DNA of 64,000 nucleotides from Chitinophagaceae bacterium (lineage in GTDB: Bacteria > Bacteroidota > Bacteroidia > Chitinophagales > Chitinophagaceae): positions 558,001-622,000 of the forward strand of contig JAHBTK010000002.1 in NCBI GenBank assembly GCA_019638625.1, in the 5' to 3' direction. Positions within the stretch are counted from its first letter, which is position 1. Every line of letters starts with the position of its first letter. The notes under the pieces were generated by a model that had not been told where the DNA came from, searched no databases, and saw nothing but the letters and a program-made list of their open reading frames with translations. Below are positions 25,934 through 34,978 of this stretch, one piece after another. A program made the position numbers and the translations under genes.

Positions 25934-26914
25934 CTATATAACAGCAAGTGTACATACAAAAATACACCCGGAAGGGTTATTGTCAATTACTTTTATTGTT
26001 CCTTTATGATCAGTAATGATTTTTTTGGTAAGAAATAAACCAAGCCCTGTTCCCTTGGTACGCCGGGTACTTTCGCTGCCACTGCGATAAAACTTTTCGA
26101 AAACCCTTGTTTTTTCCTGCCCCCTGATGCCTTCTCCTTCATCAATTATTTCAAGAACAGCTTTGGCGCCCTGTTTTTTCAGGGCTATTGTCACGGTTTT
26201 GTCTTTGGCGGAGTATTTGATAGCGTTGTCGATTAAATTATTGGCCGCCAGTTGCAGCAGCAATGCATCCCCTGTTACAAAAATTTCCTTTTCAATATCA
26301 TATTTAAAGTGGCGTTCGGGAAACCGCTCTTCAAAATTGGAAATACTGTCCGAAAGAAGGTCGCTCAGATTAAGTGTTTCCTTAGTGAAAAGGTAGCGCC
26401 CGGCATCAAGCTGAGAAGCTACTAATATATTATCACAAAGCGTATTCAGCCTGTTGGCTTCCTGCAGGGTATTATTGATCAGCTTTTCTCTCTGGTGCTC
26501 TTCCAGTTTTCTTTTGATCAGGGTTTCCAGGTTCAGCTTGGTAACAGCGATAGGGGTTTTTAACTCATGGGTAACCGCCATCATAAAGTTCTGCTGCTGA
26601 TTATTCAGACGGATCTGTCTCCGGGTTGCCCGGTACACAAACACCGCTCCCACCAGTATCAACAGCATAAAAGTGGCGCCTTCACCAATATATTGTGCCA
26701 CTTTTGTTTTTTCCTGCATCTGAATGGCTTCTACCTGTGCTACATAGCCCGGTTCGTCTTTTTTTAGTTGCAGTATTTTGTACTCCGCCATCTGTGTGTT
26801 CTGGCGGAGCAGCGACAGCAACCAGAATAAAAGCGCCGTAATAATATAAATCAGGAGGAACCAATAAACAATGGTAATAACCGTGAATCTTTTTCTTTTA
26901 TAGTAATTCGCCAT
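25934..26914 (-). CDS. Sensor histidine kinase
   Basis: A 326-residue membrane kinase with two transmembrane helices (about 11-36 and 78-97) bracketing a short periplasmic loop of roughly 40 residues. The phospho-accepting His116 is in AVTHELKTPIAV. The ATPase domain shows the N box NNLIDNAIKYS, G1 DEGEGIRG, F box VFEKFYRSG and G2 GTGLGLFLTKKI. There is no PAS or HAMP domain, so signals probably enter through the small loop or the membrane. Its ATG overlaps the gldH stop (TAATG), and the response regulator follows at 12 bases, so expression of all three is tightly linked. Confidence 0.93.
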   Translation of the reverse strand: MANYYKRKRFTVITIVYWFLLIYIITALLFWLLSLLRQNTQMAEYKILQLKKDEPGYVAQVEAIQMQEKTKVAQYIGEGATFMLLILVGAVFVYRATRRQIRLNNQQQNFMMAVTHELKTPIAVTKLNLETLIKRKLEEHQREKLINNTLQEANRLNTLCDNILVASQLDAGRYLFTKETLNLSDLLSDSISNFEERFPERHFKYDIEKEIFVTGDALLLQLAANNLIDNAIKYSAKDKTVTIALKKQGAKAVLEIIDEGEGIRGQEKTRVFEKFYRSGSESTRRTKGTGLGLFLTKKIITDHKGTIKVIDNNPSGCIFVCTLAVI

Positions 26915-27414
26915 TACTGCGTTACTTTTTCTACGCGTACCCCTGCATTGATAACATGCTTCAGCGGGTTATCCCGCATGATCTGTTCCAGGATAAAATT
27001 GCATTCGCCCGACCGGGAAAAACGGAATGGCTGCGGAGAAACCAGGTGGCGTATTTCGTATATATCGTCCATCCCTGTTCCCAGCCACTTTCCTTTTTGG
27101 TTATCAGCCAGCAAAATATCCACTTTTTGCTGCCGGGCACTGTCTCCCGGTAACGTATAGTGAAGGTTTAACCAGATATTGTTATAGCTATAGGCATAGG
27201 TATGCCTTAATGTAACGTAGATATTATATAGGGAAACAGTATCTGTAACTACAAAGTTGAAGTCCGGTCTGAAATTGTATTGCCATTCACTTTTGAGGAT
27301 CGACACGTTCTTCTCAAATACATCCACCGTTTTACAGCCCGGTGCCAGTACGGTTATAACCAATACAAAAAAAATGAGGATAGCTTTCAATTTATACAGG
27401 TTGTTATAATGCAT
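26914..27414 (-). CDS. gldH: Gliding-motility lipoprotein GldH
   Basis: A 166-residue lipoprotein. The signal peptide ends in the lipobox VLAPGC, with acylated Cys27. The mature part shows the GldH pattern: VFEKNVSILKSEW, FNFVVTDTVSLYNIYVTLRH, and AYSYNNIWLNLHY, with a C-terminal basket of strands. In Flavobacterium johnsoniae GldH is needed for gliding and is one of the Gld proteins linked to the type IX secretion machinery. No other gld or por gene is in the window. The start overlaps yicC by 11 bases and the stop overlaps the kinase start, so it lies in the middle of an operon with a two-component system. Confidence 0.88.
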   Translation of the reverse strand: MHYNNLYKLKAILIFFVLVITVLAPGCKTVDVFEKNVSILKSEWQYNFRPDFNFVVTDTVSLYNIYVTLRHTYAYSYNNIWLNLHYTLPGDSARQQKVDILLADNQKGKWLGTGMDDIYEIRHLVSPQPFRFSRSGECNFILEQIMRDNPLKHVINAGVRVEKVTQ

Positions 27415-28279
27415 TTAAAATTTGTTCTTTAGCCTTTTCCAGTTCATCCTTCATTAATACCACCGACTTCTGGATATCGGAGTCATACGACTTTGCTCCC
27501 GTTGTATTGATCTCCCTCCCTATTTCCTGCAGCAGGAACGACAACTTTTTCCCTTTTGCCTCCTCTTTGTCTGTCAACAATGTCTTAAAATATTCACAGT
27601 GATTCGTCAGCCTCACCTGCTCCTCGCTGATATCGATTTTCTCTATGTAATAAATTATTTCCTGTTCCAGGCGGTTGCTGTCAAAATTATCTTTTCCTAC
27701 ATTTTCCTCCAACAGTTTTACCAGCCCGTCTTTTATTTTCTGACGACGCAGGGGCTCCTGCGCGATGATTTTCTGTTGCAGTTTTTCGATATTTTCAATT
27801 CGCAGCAATAAATCCTTTTCCAGTACCGCTCCTTCATTAAGGCGGTGGTTATTGATGTTTTCCAGCGCTTTTTCCAAAATGCCTTTAAAGCCATTCCACT
27901 CTTCTTCACTTATTATTTCCGTGGAAGGAACCACCACCTCCGGCAGTTTCAGCAGCGAACTCAAAATAGAGCCGGTATCCAGTTGCAGGCTTTCTGCCAG
28001 TTCCGCAAGCGGCTGATAATATGACTTTGCCAATTCCGTATTGATAACAACAGGTTTGGCAGCACCGTTTTGTTTCAGGGTAATGGCGCAGTCAATGCTT
28101 CCGCGGATCAGCTTCTCAGAGATCATATTGCGGATATCAAACTCATAAGGTTTGAGAATGCCGGGTAATTTCAACAAAATCTCAAACTGCTTACCATTCA
28201 GGGACTTTATCTCTACCAGGAAGGTCTTCTTTCCCAATACCTGTTCGTATCTGCCAAAACCCGTCATTGACTTTAACAT
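27404..28279 (-). CDS. yicC: YicC/YloC-family endoribonuclease
   Basis: A 291-residue protein of normal YicC length. It opens with the invariant MLKSMTGFGRYE and the N-terminal domain motif EIKSLNGKQFE. The C-terminal DUF1732 part includes RLEQEIIYYIEKIDISEEQVRLTNH and GKKLSFLLQEIGREINTTGAKS, followed by the final ELEKAKEQILN helix. E. coli YicC is an endoribonuclease reported to act in decay of the small RNA RyhB. In many bacteria the gene is next to gmk, but here it leads into gldH and a two-component pair. It is the first gene of this minus-strand operon. Confidence 0.93.
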   Translation of the reverse strand: MLKSMTGFGRYEQVLGKKTFLVEIKSLNGKQFEILLKLPGILKPYEFDIRNMISEKLIRGSIDCAITLKQNGAAKPVVINTELAKSYYQPLAELAESLQLDTGSILSSLLKLPEVVVPSTEIISEEEWNGFKGILEKALENINNHRLNEGAVLEKDLLLRIENIEKLQQKIIAQEPLRRQKIKDGLVKLLEENVGKDNFDSNRLEQEIIYYIEKIDISEEQVRLTNHCEYFKTLLTDKEEAKGKKLSFLLQEIGREINTTGAKSYDSDIQKSVVLMKDELEKAKEQILNAL

Positions 28280-28558
28280 AAATAAATTCTTTATTTGGCA
28301 AGGTAATTCATTTTGCCAAGAGTTAATATAACGAAGAGTCCGGTATTAAATTTTATCTTCCGGGTCCGGCATCCCGTTCCCTGCGGATTGCTGTTTAGGT
28401 TTGGCGTAAACGATCAGCTTAGCCGCCACGGGCGCATTTTTCGCAGGAGGGTGAGAACCTGCGTGTAGAGCCTATGCGCCCGCCTGCCACCGCGCTGTTG
28501 CCTTTACCGAAAGTATTCAATACCTTTACCATACCTTATCTCCGTTAAAATAAGACAT
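28280..28558. other. Intergenic region with nested inverted repeats; no gene recognised
   Basis: The 279-base gap separates divergent genes and must hold their promoters, but it also has notable symmetry. TTGGCAA...TTGCCAA lies at 28295-28319. GGGCGCAT (28430-28437) pairs with ATGCGCCC (28474-28481), and within this is CGCAGG...CCTGCG (28442-28463), giving a two-stem hairpin. The minus strand has an open frame of about 40 codons with coding-like composition that ends at 28346 (its last residues read AKPKQQSAGNGMPDPEDKI), but it has no ATG start and is entered after a stop. It may be a gene remnant, a dispersed repeat or chance. Confidence 0.4.
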
Positions 28559-29464
28559 ATGATTGCTGACCGTTTCAAGGAATATTTCAGTTTCTCTAAA
28601 AAGGAACGCGCCGGTATCATTACCCTTCTCACCCTGATAATATTCACCTGGTTTTTACCTGACCTGTTTTACCACGAACTGACTGAGCAGGAAATAGAAG
28701 TATTCAGCAAGGCTGTTGAATTTAAGGAATCATCGCAGGCAGCCACCGGAACCATTCCCGAATTGGCAATACAGGAAACCCGCTTACAACCGGAGGAAAT
28801 ACCTCTTTTTTATTTTGACCCGAACACATTGAACCGCAACGGCTGGGAGCAATTGGGACTCCCCGAAAAAGTGATTACCACGATAGAGAATTATCGTTCC
28901 AAAGGTGGAAAGTTCTTTACACCCGAAGATATAAGAAAAGTTTACGGACTGAAAAAAGAAGACTACGAAAGGCTGTACCCGTTTATCCGTATCAAAAAGG
29001 ACGAAGTACCCCAAAAAACGGTAAAAGACAGTCCGAAAAAGATAATAGTTGTAGAAGAGGAACCGGTGACGGACATTAACAAAGCCGACTCAATTTCGCT
29101 GAGAAAGCTGAGGGGCGTGGGTAACATACTATCCAGAAGAATTGTTTTATACCGGGAGAAACTGGGTGGGTTTTATAACGTAGAGCAGCTAAAAGAAGTA
29201 TATGGATTACCGGACAGTACTTTTCAGCATATCAGGGCGCAACTTGTATGCGACGCGGCTGATATCAAACGAATTAACCTGAACACGGCCGACCTGAAAG
29301 AACTGAGCGCCCACCCCTATATAAAATATCAGGTGGCTGCAGCCGTTATAGCATATAGAAAACAACATGGCAGCTTTAACAAAACAGAGGACTTAAAACA
29401 GATACATTTGCTGCCGGAGGATATTTATGATAAGATAGCGCCTTATCTTATTACAGGCCAATGA
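28559..29464 (+). CDS. Helix-hairpin-helix (ComEA-like) protein
   Basis: A 301-residue protein with an N-terminal hydrophobic helix (GIITLLTLIIFTWFLPDLF, residues 20-38) and three helix-hairpin-helix units. The first has FDPNTLNRNGWEQLGLP and 'KGGKFFTPEDIRKVYGL'. The second has DINKADSISLRKLRGVGNI with 'GGFYNVEQLKEVYGL', and the third has INLNTADLKELSAHPYI with 'HGSFNKTEDLKQI'. ComEA-type HhH motifs bind double-stranded DNA without sequence specificity. The membrane anchor suggests a periplasmic DNA-binding role, such as uptake or competence, but a different structural role is possible. No other com gene of uptake type is nearby. The acyl-CoA dehydrogenase gene follows after 23 bases. Confidence 0.9.
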   Translation: MIADRFKEYFSFSKKERAGIITLLTLIIFTWFLPDLFYHELTEQEIEVFSKAVEFKESSQAATGTIPELAIQETRLQPEEIPLFYFDPNTLNRNGWEQLGLPEKVITTIENYRSKGGKFFTPEDIRKVYGLKKEDYERLYPFIRIKKDEVPQKTVKDSPKKIIVVEEEPVTDINKADSISLRKLRGVGNILSRRIVLYREKLGGFYNVEQLKEVYGLPDSTFQHIRAQLVCDAADIKRINLNTADLKELSAHPYIKYQVAAAVIAYRKQHGSFNKTEDLKQIHLLPEDIYDKIAPYLITGQ

Positions 29465-29487
29465 TCGCTAATACAAAAACATGAAAG

Positions 29488-30630
29488 ATGAATTTCGGAC
29501 ACGATGAATTAACACTACAGGTTGCGCAAACAGCCAGGGATTTTGCCGCCCGGCATATCAGTCCCTATGTAATGCAGTGGGATGAAGCACAGGAATTTCC
29601 CGTACAGACATTTAAAGAAATGGGGAAACTGGGACTGATGGGGGTGCTGGTACCTGAAGAATATGGAGGGGCAGGCCTGGGCTACCTGGAATATGTTACT
29701 GTTATAAAAGAGATAGCCAGCGTTTGCGGATCAATAGGACTAAGCCTGGCAGCCCATAACTCTTTGTGTACCGGCCACATCCTCAATTTTGGCACGGCGG
29801 AACAAAAACAAAAATACCTTCCCAAACTGGCAACCGCCGAGTGGATTGGCGCCTGGGGGCTCACAGAACCCGGAACAGGCAGTGATGCCGGGAATATTCA
29901 GACCACCGCGGTAAAGGATGGATCAGACTGGGTGCTGAATGGTACAAAATGCTGGATAACGCATGGCAAATCCGGCGATGTGGCCGTAGTGATTGCACGA
30001 ACCGGAGAACCACGCACAAAAAACAATGCCACCGCATTTATAGTGGAAAGAGGAACACCCGGATTTTCCGCCGGCAAAAAAGAGAATAAATTGGGGATGA
30101 GAGCCAGCGAGACCACAGAAATGATTTTTGATAATTGCCGGATACCCGATAGCAACAGGATGGGCGAAGTTGGCGAAGGTTTCAGGCAGTCTTTAAAAGT
30201 GCTTGACGGCGGCCGGATATCAATAGCCGCGCTGGCATTGGGTATTGCTTATGGGGCTTACACGGCCGCCGTGCAGTATGCAAAAGAAAGAGATCAGTTT
30301 GGAAAACCGATCGCCAGTTTTCAGGCAATATCATTTAAGCTGGCTGACATGGCTACCGAAATCGCCGCTGCCGAACTACTGATATTACAGGCTGCCGATA
30401 AAAAGAACCGAGGAGTAGCCATGACCAAAGAGGCGGCGATGGCCAAGTACTATGCCAGCGAAATAGCGGTAAAGGTGTCCAACGACGCGGTACAAATATT
30501 CGGGGGATACGGATATACCAAGGACTTTCCCGTGGAGAAATTTTACCGCGACAGCAAACTATGCACCATTGGCGAGGGTACCAGCGAAATCCAGAAAATT
30601 GTGATCGCCAGGGAAGTTTTGCAGGGATAA
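29488..30630 (+). CDS. Acyl-CoA dehydrogenase (short-chain type)
   Basis: A 380-residue FAD enzyme that makes the first double bond in fatty or branched acyl-CoA breakdown. Family signatures are present: GLTEPGTGSDAGNIQTTA for flavin and substrate binding, CWITHGKSGDV, YAKERDQFGKPIASFQAI, and near the end QIFGGYGYTKDFPVEKFYRD and IGEGTSEIQKIVIAREVL. The Glu in GEGTSEIQ sits where the short-chain, butyryl-CoA class has its catalytic base. The exact chain length cannot be read from sequence. Its stop lies only 7 bases from the stop of the opposing Crp-like gene. It probably shares a transcript with the HhH protein gene without any obvious functional link. Confidence 0.93.
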   Translation: MNFGHDELTLQVAQTARDFAARHISPYVMQWDEAQEFPVQTFKEMGKLGLMGVLVPEEYGGAGLGYLEYVTVIKEIASVCGSIGLSLAAHNSLCTGHILNFGTAEQKQKYLPKLATAEWIGAWGLTEPGTGSDAGNIQTTAVKDGSDWVLNGTKCWITHGKSGDVAVVIARTGEPRTKNNATAFIVERGTPGFSAGKKENKLGMRASETTEMIFDNCRIPDSNRMGEVGEGFRQSLKVLDGGRISIAALALGIAYGAYTAAVQYAKERDQFGKPIASFQAISFKLADMATEIAAAELLILQAADKKNRGVAMTKEAAMAKYYASEIAVKVSNDAVQIFGGYGYTKDFPVEKFYRDSKLCTIGEGTSEIQKIVIAREVLQG

Positions 30631-30637
30631 ACAACCG

Positions 30638-31216
30638 TTACAGCCTGATCCGGTTCATCAACTTGCTGAAGTTGGTGGCATCCATACCCAGGTAGTTAGC
30701 CAGGTACTTATGCGCCACCAGTTGCAGTATATGCGGACTACGCTGCAGAAGTTTTTTAAATTTTTCTTCCGAGGAAAAACTCTGAAGCTCCACCAACCGC
30801 TCAAGCAACCCGCTTAAAGCGCCCGTGATTCCCTTTCTTACCAGGAATTCGATATCCGGGCTGGAACGCATCATTTGCTCCAGCTTTTCGTAAGGCAATC
30901 TCAAAAATACGGACGGCGTAAGCGCTTCGTAAAAATAAGCCGAAGGTTTTTGCATCATCAGGGAGTCAAGAACACCACCGAAAGAAGGCGGGTAGGTAAA
31001 AATAAGCGTAGCTTCCTTGTCGTCGTCATAGTACACTATCCGTTGCACACCCGACAGCACCACATACAGGTATTTTTCTTTTTCGCCTGCCGCCGTAATG
31101 ATCTCTTTTCTTTTTGCAGAAAAACCTGTCCACCCTTCAGAAAAAACTTTCCAGTCTTCATCGGGTAAAGGGTGAACAGCGTCTGTCAGGACCTTTATAG
31201 GCGATAAATCATTCAT
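30638..31216 (-). CDS. Crp/Fnr-family transcriptional regulator
   Basis: A 192-residue regulator with an N-terminal cyclic-nucleotide-binding-like barrel (YLYVVLSGVQRIVYYDDDKEATLIFTYPP) and a C-terminal helical region ending in a short helix-turn-helix (ILQLVAHKYLANYLGMDATNFSKLMNRIR). The phosphate-binding cassette residues of true cAMP receptors (GExxL...RxA) are not evident, and the Fnr cysteines are absent, so the ligand is unknown. This resembles the many small Crp-like proteins of Bacteroidota. It starts 11 bases after the metalloprotease stop, so it is translated from the same message and may control that gene. Confidence 0.88.
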   Translation of the reverse strand: MNDLSPIKVLTDAVHPLPDEDWKVFSEGWTGFSAKRKEIITAAGEKEKYLYVVLSGVQRIVYYDDDKEATLIFTYPPSFGGVLDSLMMQKPSAYFYEALTPSVFLRLPYEKLEQMMRSSPDIEFLVRKGITGALSGLLERLVELQSFSSEEKFKKLLQRSPHILQLVAHKYLANYLGMDATNFSKLMNRIRL

Positions 31217-31227
31217 TGTGTAATCAG

Positions 31228-33759
31228 CTACCTGCCGGTTTTCAGAATATCTTCTATCCTCTCCTGAACATCCTGCAGATGATACCGGGTCATCTTGTCG
31301 GAGACGGCCGGAATAGCGGATTTTATTTCGGACTGCAGCGAGCGCAGGCTGGCTTTGAGGACGGAGATAATATCACTTCTCTGGGTATCCGTCATGGCAG
31401 CGGGGGCGCCTATCCGCAATATGATACTCATGCCCGAAGTTGACGGTGGTTTAATAATCGTTTTTAATCTCTCTATGTACGATTTCTGCAGATTTCTCCT
31501 GTATATATCTATAGGCTTTCGCGTAGCCAGTTCCTCCCAGATAGCCTGTTGCAGGTCCTGGACCATATCAGCCGCTTTGTATGCTTCCGCACCCATGTCG
31601 GCCTCCATATTTAGCAGCTTGCTGAGGGTATTGGTACTGATCAGCCGGGAGAGTACCGCATCCTGACGGCTGCTTACCACGGACATGCCGGTGTTGCCCG
31701 TACGGTTAAAAATCTCCTGGTGTAACAGCCATTTTGGGGTAATAAATATCTCCTTTTTAAGAAATGCCACCGCGTCTTTCTGGATTGCTTTCGGCACATA
31801 TTGATACACCGCTCCTTCCTGCTCCACTGTTTTGGGTGTTTCATATATGCCGCCGACATTCTTGGCTACATGCCCCAGGTAGCGGCCAAACTGTGCCGTC
31901 ACTTCACTATACATCGTGGAAAGGTTCTCGTAGTCTTCATTGGACTTTTTCGTCCATTCCATAAGGTTAGGCACTATACGCTGCAGGTTCCTGATGCCGT
32001 AACCGCTTGCTTTCACAGCATTGTCACCCAGGTCTTCATTCTGCGACCGCGGATCATCCGCGTTTGATTCCGTTCCAAACCAAAAACGTTTGTCCTTTAA
32101 TTTTTCTATGACCAGCTTATTAAGAACGGGCAATTCCTTTTCCGGTGTATCGGCTTCGGGATGCCACCTGTATCCCCATTCAATAGCCCATATATCATAA
32201 GGACCGATACGGGGAAGCAGCCCCTCTCTGGAAATCTTATCCTCAGGCTGGGCCACATAGTTGAAACGGGCGTAGTCCATAATAGAAGGAGTATGCCCGT
32301 TGGCTTCCACCCAGGCTTTATTTCTCAGGTTTTCTACCGGTATGGTGGAGCTGGAACCGAAATTATGGCGCAGTCCAAGCGTATGACCTACTTCGTGCGC
32401 CGCTACAAACCGTATCAGTTGGCCCATCAGTTCATCGTCGAATTCCATCTTCCGGGCGCCCGTATCCAGCGGGGCACACTGAATAAAATACCAGTTACGC
32501 AAAAGAAGCATCACATTATGATACCAGTTGATATGGCTTTCCAGGATTTCCCCGGAACGCGGGTCGTGTACGTTGGGACCGCTGGCGTTGGGCACCGTGG
32601 ATGGTTTATACACGATGGCTGAATAACGGGCGTCTTCCAGGCTCCAGGTAGAATCTTCCTCCGGCATAGGAGCCGGCTTGCCCATGATGGCGTTTTTAAA
32701 CCCGGCTTTCTCAAAGGCCACCTGCCAGTCATTAACCCCTGCGATCAGGTAAGGCACCCATTTTTTGGGAGTGGCCGGATCTATATAAAATACAATAGGT
32801 TTCCGGGGTTCCACCAGCACCCCTCTTTTATACCTTTCCTGGTCCTCCGGTTTGGGTTCCAGTCTCCAGCGCACGATCATAGTGGTATTTTTCACTCCAT
32901 GCGGGTTGGCATCAAAATCAGTATAACTCCGGGCAAAATAGCCTACCCGGGGGTCGAAATACCGTTGCCTGGCAGGCGCTTTGGGCAGCAACACCATGGA
33001 GCTATTCAACTCCAGTGTAAAAAAAATATTCTGAGAGGAAGCGGAGGAAGCAGTTGCGGGTTGCATGCCCCCCGAACTTCCTTTGCTATATGTTTTTGCC
33101 GTTTTTATCTCAATATTCGCGGGGTAACTGCGCACGCTTTGAATATAGGATTTGTCTGACTGGAAAGATCCTACCTGGAAGGTTCTTTTCGCATTGCCTG
33201 AAAAGTGCAACACATCATTGTCTGAAGCGATATAACTCGTCATGTCTATGACGGTGCCGGTGGAATCCGTGGGGTTTACCTTTATGTCGAAGCTGGCAAC
33301 GATAGGTAAAATATTGGAGTTGGCAACCGCCTGAAACATAGGCTGGGAGGAATCTTTTGATATTTCATCGTAAGACACTTTCTTAAGAAAAAGTTTATCA
33401 TTGGGGCCCCGGTCAAAACGAATAACACCACTTCCTATCTGGTCGCCGGCATATCCCACAAAAAAACTCCTCATCCCCGTTGCCGCCCTGGATATCCGGT
33501 TGACCACCAGGATATCGCGACCCAACAGGGAATCAGGTATCTCAAAAAAATACTTGTCTTCAATTTTGTGTACGATAAAAAGTCCGCTGTCGGATATGGC
33601 TTTAGACGTAATAACCTCTTTATAGGGTTTGGTACCGGCCCGGGCGGGCGAAGCAGTCCGGGTACTGTCTGCCGCGGAACTCTCCGGCTTTTTTTTGTCC
33701 TGGGTAGCGGCCGGCACAACAAGAAACAAGCAAAAAATCGCAATCAGAAAAATTCGCAT
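31228..33759 (-). CDS. Secreted zinc metalloprotease (DUF5117/DUF4953 family)
   Basis: An 843-residue protein with a Sec signal peptide (MRIFLIAIFCLFLVVPAATQ). The N-terminal third has the DUF5118/DUF5117 pattern: VITSKAISDSGLFIVHKIED, FEIPDSLLGRDILVVNRIS and GSGVIRFDRGPNDKLFLKK. The catalytic domain has AAHEVGHTLGLRHNFGSS, with zinc ligands His455, His459 and probably His465 and base Glu456, as in metzincin-like proteases. SIMDYARFNYVAQPED follows as the Met-turn region (SIMDY). Such proteins are widespread in Bacteroidota, often several per genome. No C-terminal type IX sorting domain is visible, so it is probably periplasmic or membrane-associated. The Crp-like gene follows at 11 bases. 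Its substrate is unknown. Confidence 0.92.
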   Translation of the reverse strand: MRIFLIAIFCLFLVVPAATQDKKKPESSAADSTRTASPARAGTKPYKEVITSKAISDSGLFIVHKIEDKYFFEIPDSLLGRDILVVNRISRAATGMRSFFVGYAGDQIGSGVIRFDRGPNDKLFLKKVSYDEISKDSSQPMFQAVANSNILPIVASFDIKVNPTDSTGTVIDMTSYIASDNDVLHFSGNAKRTFQVGSFQSDKSYIQSVRSYPANIEIKTAKTYSKGSSGGMQPATASSASSQNIFFTLELNSSMVLLPKAPARQRYFDPRVGYFARSYTDFDANPHGVKNTTMIVRWRLEPKPEDQERYKRGVLVEPRKPIVFYIDPATPKKWVPYLIAGVNDWQVAFEKAGFKNAIMGKPAPMPEEDSTWSLEDARYSAIVYKPSTVPNASGPNVHDPRSGEILESHINWYHNVMLLLRNWYFIQCAPLDTGARKMEFDDELMGQLIRFVAAHEVGHTLGLRHNFGSSSTIPVENLRNKAWVEANGHTPSIMDYARFNYVAQPEDKISREGLLPRIGPYDIWAIEWGYRWHPEADTPEKELPVLNKLVIEKLKDKRFWFGTESNADDPRSQNEDLGDNAVKASGYGIRNLQRIVPNLMEWTKKSNEDYENLSTMYSEVTAQFGRYLGHVAKNVGGIYETPKTVEQEGAVYQYVPKAIQKDAVAFLKKEIFITPKWLLHQEIFNRTGNTGMSVVSSRQDAVLSRLISTNTLSKLLNMEADMGAEAYKAADMVQDLQQAIWEELATRKPIDIYRRNLQKSYIERLKTIIKPPSTSGMSIILRIGAPAAMTDTQRSDIISVLKASLRSLQSEIKSAIPAVSDKMTRYHLQDVQERIEDILKTGR

Positions 33760-33898
33760 CTGGTAAAATTTGTATTTCAGATGCTGAAATTAACGATAAC
33801 ATTAAAACAATGTCTTTTTCGCCTTAAATAAGGCATACCCGGTTTAGGGGATAGAAAACAGCTTCTAAAAAGGGCGCAAAAACATTAAAAAAATTCTG

Positions 33899-33928
33899 TT
33901 GGCGGGTATTAGAAATTTACTATATTGC
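33899..33928 (+). promoter_or_regulatory. Promoter of the exbB-exbD-exbD-tonB operon
   Basis: TTGG (33899-33902), with 19 nt between TTG and TATATTGC (33921-33928), fits the Bacteroidota -33/-7 pattern. It predicts a 5' leader of about 110 nt that is very AT-rich and contains a weak AATTCTA/TAGAATT stem (33963-33988). Confidence 0.5.
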
Positions 33929-34044
33929 CCTCCCAACGAAATTTTTCTTAAAATATTTCAAAAATTCTATTTTTATTTTATTAGAATTGTGAGTCCAAAC
34001 CACACACTAAAATTGTAAAACTTTAATTCAAAAAATCAAGAGTT

Positions 34045-34911
34045 ATGGCTGAAACTAAACCAACCGCAAGTGCTTCTTCTGTGAAGGCATCTACGTCTGT
34101 ACAACCTAAGGGAGGTAGCAATATTATTTCATGGTTAGCCCCAATTGTTTGTATAATAGCCGGTTATTGTATCTGGAGATTCATTCTTGGAGCAGACTCC
34201 GGTTTTACAAGGCCTGATCCTGCCGGTGGCTTTTGGCCGAAGCACGAAGGTCCTGTTGGCGCATGGAACCGTATGTACGAAGGAGGAATTGTAGTTCCCA
34301 TCCTGCTTGGAATGTTCCTGATGGTAATTGTATTCTCAATCGAAAGGTTCCTTACCATCAATAAGGCAACAGGAAAGGGTTCTATTGCTGAATTCGTAAG
34401 AAAAGTACAATATCATCTTGCCAACAAAAACGTAGACGCTGCCCTTACAGAATGCGACAAACAACAGGGTTCTGTTGGAAACGTGATGAAAGCCGGTTTG
34501 CGTAAGTACAAAGAGCTTATCACCAACAGCGAACTTACCACCGAGCAAAAAGTAGTAGCTATCCAGAAAGAAGTAGAAGAAGCTACCGCTCTTGAAATTC
34601 CTATGCTGCAGAAAAACCTGGTATTTCTTTCCACGTTAACCTCAGTGGGTACCCTGGTAGCCCTGTTAGGTACAGTAATGGGTATGATCCGGTCATTCAG
34701 CTCCATGGGTGAAGAAGGGGGTGCAAGCGCCGCAAACCAGTTGGCGGTAGGTATTTCTGAGGCCCTGTACAACACTGCGGTGGGTATCGCTACTTCAGCC
34801 TTTGCGATGATCATGTATAATATCTTCACTACTAAAATCGACTCTATAACATACGGTATTGACGAGTCTGGATTTACCCTTACTCAAAGTTTCGCTTCCC
34901 AGTACAAATAA
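34045..34911 (+). CDS. exbB: ExbB / MotA-TolQ-ExbB proton channel protein
   Basis: A 288-residue inner-membrane protein of the MotA/TolQ/ExbB family. It has a short Ser/Thr-rich N-terminus and three transmembrane helices: around residues 28-45 (IISWLAPIVCIIAGYCIWRF), around 82-98 (GIVVPILLGMFLMVIVFSI) and a long helix region near 195-265 (LTSVGTLVALLGTVMGMIRSF, then AVGISEALYNTAVGIATSAF). The Gly/Ala-rich channel helices are typical. ExbB pentamers surround ExbD and use the proton gradient to drive TonB. It is the first gene of an operon with two exbD genes and tonB. This arrangement is common in Bacteroidota, where it supports SusCD and TonB receptor traffic. Confidence 0.92.
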   Translation: MAETKPTASASSVKASTSVQPKGGSNIISWLAPIVCIIAGYCIWRFILGADSGFTRPDPAGGFWPKHEGPVGAWNRMYEGGIVVPILLGMFLMVIVFSIERFLTINKATGKGSIAEFVRKVQYHLANKNVDAALTECDKQQGSVGNVMKAGLRKYKELITNSELTTEQKVVAIQKEVEEATALEIPMLQKNLVFLSTLTSVGTLVALLGTVMGMIRSFSSMGEEGGASAANQLAVGISEALYNTAVGIATSAFAMIMYNIFTTKIDSITYGIDESGFTLTQSFASQYK

Positions 34912-34978
34912 TTTTGTATTGGAAGTATGGAAAATTTGAGAGATCGAATCTAAATAAGTCCAAATAAATCAATTTAAT

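Noticed and set aside
28420..28500. Possible tmRNA, SRP RNA or riboswitch
   Set aside because: The hairpins do not contain the SRP GGAA-type loop, a tmRNA tag frame with tRNA-like ends, or the conserved core of the TPP or cobalamin classes that I compared by eye.
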